This document shows, one piece after another, positions 61,170 through 64,000 of a stretch of 64,000 nt of DNA. Each line of letters begins with the position of its first letter. Position 1 is the first letter of the stretch. The position numbers were made by a program, and so were the translations under genes. Origin of the DNA: Hydrogenedens sp964549105 (GTDB taxonomy: Bacteria > Hydrogenedentota > Hydrogenedentia > Hydrogenedentales > Hydrogenedentaceae); the NCBI GenBank assembly GCA_964549105.1, contig CAZJTZ010000002.1, positions 1-64,000 on the forward strand. The letters run 5' to 3'. Under the pieces are notes generated by a model that worked only from the letters and a program-made list of their open reading frames with translations, was not told the origin of the DNA and searched no databases.

Positions 61170-62123
61170 ATGAATGAACTTGTTAAGGTATTAAAAAAAC
61201 AGCAACGCGGTGTTGTGGTTGTAGGTAGTGCCAATGTGGACATGGTTGCGAAAGTCCCACGACTACCAAAAGAAGGCGAATCCATTCGTGGAGATTCCTT
61301 ATCTATCGTTTATGGAGGAAAGGGCGCCAATCAAGCGGTTTCCCTTGCAAGATTAGGAGCAAGATTGCAGTTTGTCTGTTGTATAGGTAAAGACTATTTC
61401 GGTAAATGTATGAAAAAAAGTTTTAGGACCGAAGGAATATCCACTGCTGCAATAAAGGAATCTTCTGACGCTTTTTCTGGAACCGCTTTGATTTTTGTAG
61501 ATAAGGATGGGAAAAATAGCATTGTGGTAATACCCGGGGCTAATCATGATTTGAAACCTGAAGATATATTGAAGCAGAAAAGATTGTTTCGTGAGGGAGA
61601 GATTTTTCTAACGCAATTGGAATTGTTGCCCGAGACCATAGAAACGGCTATTATTCAGGCGAAGGAAAGCGGGCTGGTAACAGTAGTAGATGCAGGTCCA
61701 CCCAGAAAAATTTCTAAACAAATCTTTCCTTATATTGATGTGCTTTCTCCGAACGAAACAGAGACGGAATTCTTGGTGGGGAAGAAGCCAGAGACAAAGA
61801 AAGATTTTAAGGAATGTGCAGAAAAATTATTGGATATGGGTGTTCAATCCGTTGTGCTTAAATTAGGTGTCCGTGGATGTTATTACTATGATGGCTCTGA
61901 TGAACTGTTTCTACCCGGTTTCAAAGTTGATGTAGTAGATACAACGGCTGCGGGAGATGCCTTTACTTCTGCACTGGCTTTAGCCTGGGGACAGGCATCT
62001 CTGGACGAGGTATTACAATTTGCAAACGCTGCAGGAGCGTTGGCATGCACAAAATTTGGAGCCCAACCGTCCATACCCAGATTAGATGAAGTTTTGAAAT
62101 TTTTGAGAAGTAATGGTTGTTGA
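61170..62123 (+). CDS. rbsK: Ribokinase / PfkB-family sugar kinase
   Basis: 317 aa. Opening VVGSANVDMVAKVPRLPKEG, the first PfkB signature GGKGANQAVSLARLGARL, VLSPNETETEFL and the second signature DTTAAGDAFTSALALAWGQA with catalytic Asp in AAGDAF. These match ribokinase, which phosphorylates D-ribose at O5; related sugar kinases cannot be ruled out. It is followed 44 bp later by ribulose-phosphate epimerase, supporting pentose entry into the pentose phosphate pathway. Confidence 0.88.
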   Translation: MNELVKVLKKQQRGVVVVGSANVDMVAKVPRLPKEGESIRGDSLSIVYGGKGANQAVSLARLGARLQFVCCIGKDYFGKCMKKSFRTEGISTAAIKESSDAFSGTALIFVDKDGKNSIVVIPGANHDLKPEDILKQKRLFREGEIFLTQLELLPETIETAIIQAKESGLVTVVDAGPPRKISKQIFPYIDVLSPNETETEFLVGKKPETKKDFKECAEKLLDMGVQSVVLKLGVRGCYYYDGSDELFLPGFKVDVVDTTAAGDAFTSALALAWGQASLDEVLQFANAAGALACTKFGAQPSIPRLDEVLKFLRSNGC

Positions 62124-62167
62124 TGGAAGAGAACATTTCTAAAAAGTTGTGAAGGAATTTGATTAAT

Positions 62168-62875
62168 ATGGAAGAACAAGAAATTAATCTTGAAAATATA
62201 AAATATGCGGCTTCGGTGATGTGTCTTAACCTTGCTAATTTGAAAGAGGAGTTTCGTGCGGCTCAAAGTGTTGGAATAAATGAACTCCACTTTGACCTTA
62301 TGGATGCTTCCTTCGTGCCCAATCTAACTCTGGGTTTTGATTTCATTACCCTTGCTAAAAAATATTGTTTTCTGCCCTGCTGGGCACATCTAATGATAGA
62401 GAGGCCTGAACGATACTTGAAACGATTGGCAGAAATAGAATGTGCAGGTGTAACCGTGCATATTGAAACATGCATACATCCACACCGGATAGTAAAACAA
62501 ATCCGCGATTATGGTATGTCAGCGGGGATAGCAGTTAATCCTATGACGCCGTTAGATGACCTGGAATATCTATTGCCAGAAGTAGATAGAGTGCTGGTTA
62601 TGGCGGTTGACCCCGGCTATGCAGGACAAAAAATAATTCCACAATCCTTTGAACGCGTCCAGATTTTATCACGGAAAATAAAATATCATCAGTATAATGT
62701 TGACATTGAAGTAGATGGAAATATTACTCCAAGAAATTGTGCAAAATTAATCCGTTTGGGAGGTAATGTTTTTGTGTTAGGCTCTTCAAGTATTTTTCAT
62801 GGACTAACACGAAACTATGAAGAAAGTTTTCCTTATTTCAAAAGAGAGGTGGAAGAACTTATTCATCTTGTATGA
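62168..62875 (+). CDS. rpe: Ribulose-phosphate 3-epimerase family protein
   Basis: 235 aa TIM barrel. It interconverts D-ribulose 5-phosphate and D-xylulose 5-phosphate. Motifs are ASVMCLNLANLKEEF, HFDLMDASFVPNLTLG (metal ligands and catalytic Asp), CWAHLMIERPERY, VTVHIET and VLVMAVDPGYAGQKI with catalytic Asp near the end in IEVDGNIT. Substitutions (HFDLMDASFVPN where Rpe has HVDVMDGHFVPN) suggest it could act on another pentose or hexulose phosphate such as allulose 6-phosphate. It starts at ATG 62168 with AAGGAA upstream and runs convergent to the next gene with a 10-bp gap. Confidence 0.85.
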   Translation: MEEQEINLENIKYAASVMCLNLANLKEEFRAAQSVGINELHFDLMDASFVPNLTLGFDFITLAKKYCFLPCWAHLMIERPERYLKRLAEIECAGVTVHIETCIHPHRIVKQIRDYGMSAGIAVNPMTPLDDLEYLLPEVDRVLVMAVDPGYAGQKIIPQSFERVQILSRKIKYHQYNVDIEVDGNITPRNCAKLIRLGGNVFVLGSSSIFHGLTRNYEESFPYFKREVEELIHLV

Positions 62876-62885
62876 TAAATATTGT

Positions 62886-63848
62886 CTACTTTACTTTTGC
62901 TCTTCGCTCTTTTAATTCTCGCCAGGTGGTTAAAATAAATTTTTCATCTTCAAGAAATTTCCTAAATTCGGGATGAATCATTAAAAGGTAATCCCCTTTT
63001 CGTGTAGTGGCAGATTGGGTAAAGAAAGGAAATTCTTCTGTGGGAATGGCACAGTGTAGAATAACCTGTGTAATGCCGGGTTTCATGTCTTTGAGCGTTT
63101 TCTTCATCTGTTCTAATTTATTTTCGACTTTCCAATCATAAGTAAAGGTTATTACATCATCAACAAGAGGTAAGCCACTTTCCCAGATTTTCTTTGCCCA
63201 GGTGGTGACTACCTCTTTGGGGAAAGGTGATTCTTGGAGAAGATATTGCATGTGCCCACCGGGGAACAGCACTGGAATTTGTTTCTCAATTCCAAGATTA
63301 ATATATTTCTCCATGTATTGAGGTGTGGCAAAAAGTGTTCCCATGTGGACATCTAAATGAGTAGGCTTTAAGCCCATTCTCTCTGCAAGTGCTAATTGAG
63401 CACGAATCTCACGGTCTACTTCCTCCGCAGTTGCATGCTTTACTACCTCTGCAACATTGCCCCACATATATCCCGACTCGTCTACCAGTCCCGGTACCTG
63501 TTGAAATCCAGACACAGGTCCCCAACGGTAATTGTCCCATTCCGAAGTCAAAGTCAGGTGAAGACCTGCATCCCAATTTGGATTTTTCTTCCATTCTTTT
63601 GCAAACTCCTCAACCCAGGCACAGGGCATCATAATACTACTTGATGTAGCCACGCCCTTAGTAAATGTTTCAAATATTGCTTGATTAGCACCATGACATA
63701 ATCCTGCATCGTCAATATGGAAAATAATTACACGACTGTCCTTGTCCCAGCCCAACCGAACCGCACAGGAAGGCATATCTTCTGAAAACGATGCAAATGT
63801 AAAAGTGATAATAAAGATAGTCAAAAGAGACAATATTTTTTTATTCAT
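62886..63848 (-). CDS. Secreted ChbG/HpnK (YdjC)-family carbohydrate deacetylase
   Basis: 320 aa. A signal peptide (residues ~1-21, ending FASFS-ED) and one YdjC/ChbG domain: VIIFHIDDAGLCHGANQAIF (metal Asp pair), then DAGLHLTLTSEWDNYRWGPV (metal His), then PTHLDVHMGTLFATPQYMEK with second-shell His, ending in ITQVILHCAIPTEEF. Homologues deacetylate chito-oligosaccharides or hopanoid/LPS sugars. Export suggests a substrate outside the cytoplasm. ATG 63848 has AAGGA eight bases upstream; a TTG 11 codons earlier is less likely. Confidence 0.85.
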   Translation of the reverse strand: MNKKILSLLTIFIITFTFASFSEDMPSCAVRLGWDKDSRVIIFHIDDAGLCHGANQAIFETFTKGVATSSSIMMPCAWVEEFAKEWKKNPNWDAGLHLTLTSEWDNYRWGPVSGFQQVPGLVDESGYMWGNVAEVVKHATAEEVDREIRAQLALAERMGLKPTHLDVHMGTLFATPQYMEKYINLGIEKQIPVLFPGGHMQYLLQESPFPKEVVTTWAKKIWESGLPLVDDVITFTYDWKVENKLEQMKKTLKDMKPGITQVILHCAIPTEEFPFFTQSATTRKGDYLLMIHPEFRKFLEDEKFILTTWRELKERRAKVK

Positions 63849-63881
63849 AGAAAAAATCCTTATTTTTTTGTTGAAAAACAC

Positions 63882-64000
63882 ATGACAAAAGTAGAAAAAT
63901 ATATAAAAATATATTATACTTATAAAAGAAACAGAAAAAAATTTTTTGCGAAAGTTATATATGTGATTATGATTATATTAGATATTGTGTTATCAGGTCA
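63882..64000. other. Right edge, no gene seen
   Basis: AT-rich sequence upstream of the deacetylase gene. No conserved element was recognised before the window ends. Confidence 0.4.

Overview
The window is AT-rich (roughly 40% GC) bacterial chromosome. The gene content suggests a Gram-negative-type heterotroph from the uncultured Hydrogenedentes/Planctomycetes-like part of the tree: a Tat-exported Gfo/Idh/MocA oxidoreductase followed by a DUF1080 protein, a GH38 alpha-mannosidase, a DUF6485 peptide, very large secreted multi-domain proteins, and, at the left edge, a protein tail rich in Cys/Pro/Gly with an ELLRLIQFFN motif that I associate with Hydrogenedentes-type surface proteins. This placement is an inference. 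No rRNA, tRNA or CRISPR array was seen.

Layout. 0-11.6 kb is housekeeping: glpK; an extracytoplasmic folding operon (prolyl-isomerase-like lipoprotein plus two TlpA-type thioredoxins); aroF-type DAHP synthase, scpB and a RluB-type pseudouridine synthase; an SDR; and a glycerophosphodiesterase. The intergenic spaces at 1.8-2.8 kb and 10.7-11.1 kb hold interspersed, inverted and 56-bp tandem repeats. 11.9-19.9 kb is an accessory defence island. It contains a SIR2 stump, a 176-bp element bounded by inverted repeats, a promoter and XRE-like reading frame without a start codon, then a tight operon: type III methyltransferase (mod), a RelA/SpoT-domain nucleotidyltransferase, type III helicase-nuclease (res) and a TIGR04141/DUF6119 protein. 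The island ends against a truncated IS481-like transposase.

20-39.2 kb is core genome: rpsA, acetolactate synthase, GH38 mannosidase, purO-purB (purO is the archaeal-type IMP cyclohydrolase), an ECF sigma factor with a zinc-binding anti-sigma factor, ferredoxin, the hrcA-grpE-dnaK-dnaJ operon behind a CIRCE operator, and a transketolase. 39.6-40.0 kb is a small graveyard with a winged-helix remnant and a second, internally deleted copy of the same IS; the two copies together show the element's terminal inverted repeats.

40-64 kb is envelope and carbohydrate functions: DUF1080 plus Gfo/Idh/MocA, a 1062-aa and a 1330-aa secreted protein (the latter with a C-terminal membrane anchor/sorting tail), plant/trypanosome-like phosphofructokinase, an orphan TolC, a membrane ILEI/FAM3-domain protein translationally coupled to a WecA-type sugar-phosphate transferase, a DapA/NanA-family aldolase, rfbD-rfbB for dTDP-rhamnose, DUF6485, ribokinase, ribulose-phosphate epimerase and a ChbG/YdjC-type deacetylase.

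The most interesting unit is the five-gene island at 12.4-19.4 kb. A RelA/SpoT nucleotidyltransferase of the toxSAS type sits, with 1-2 bp gaps, between the modification and restriction genes of a type III system. This suggests restriction joined to an alarmone- or tRNA-modifying abortive effector.
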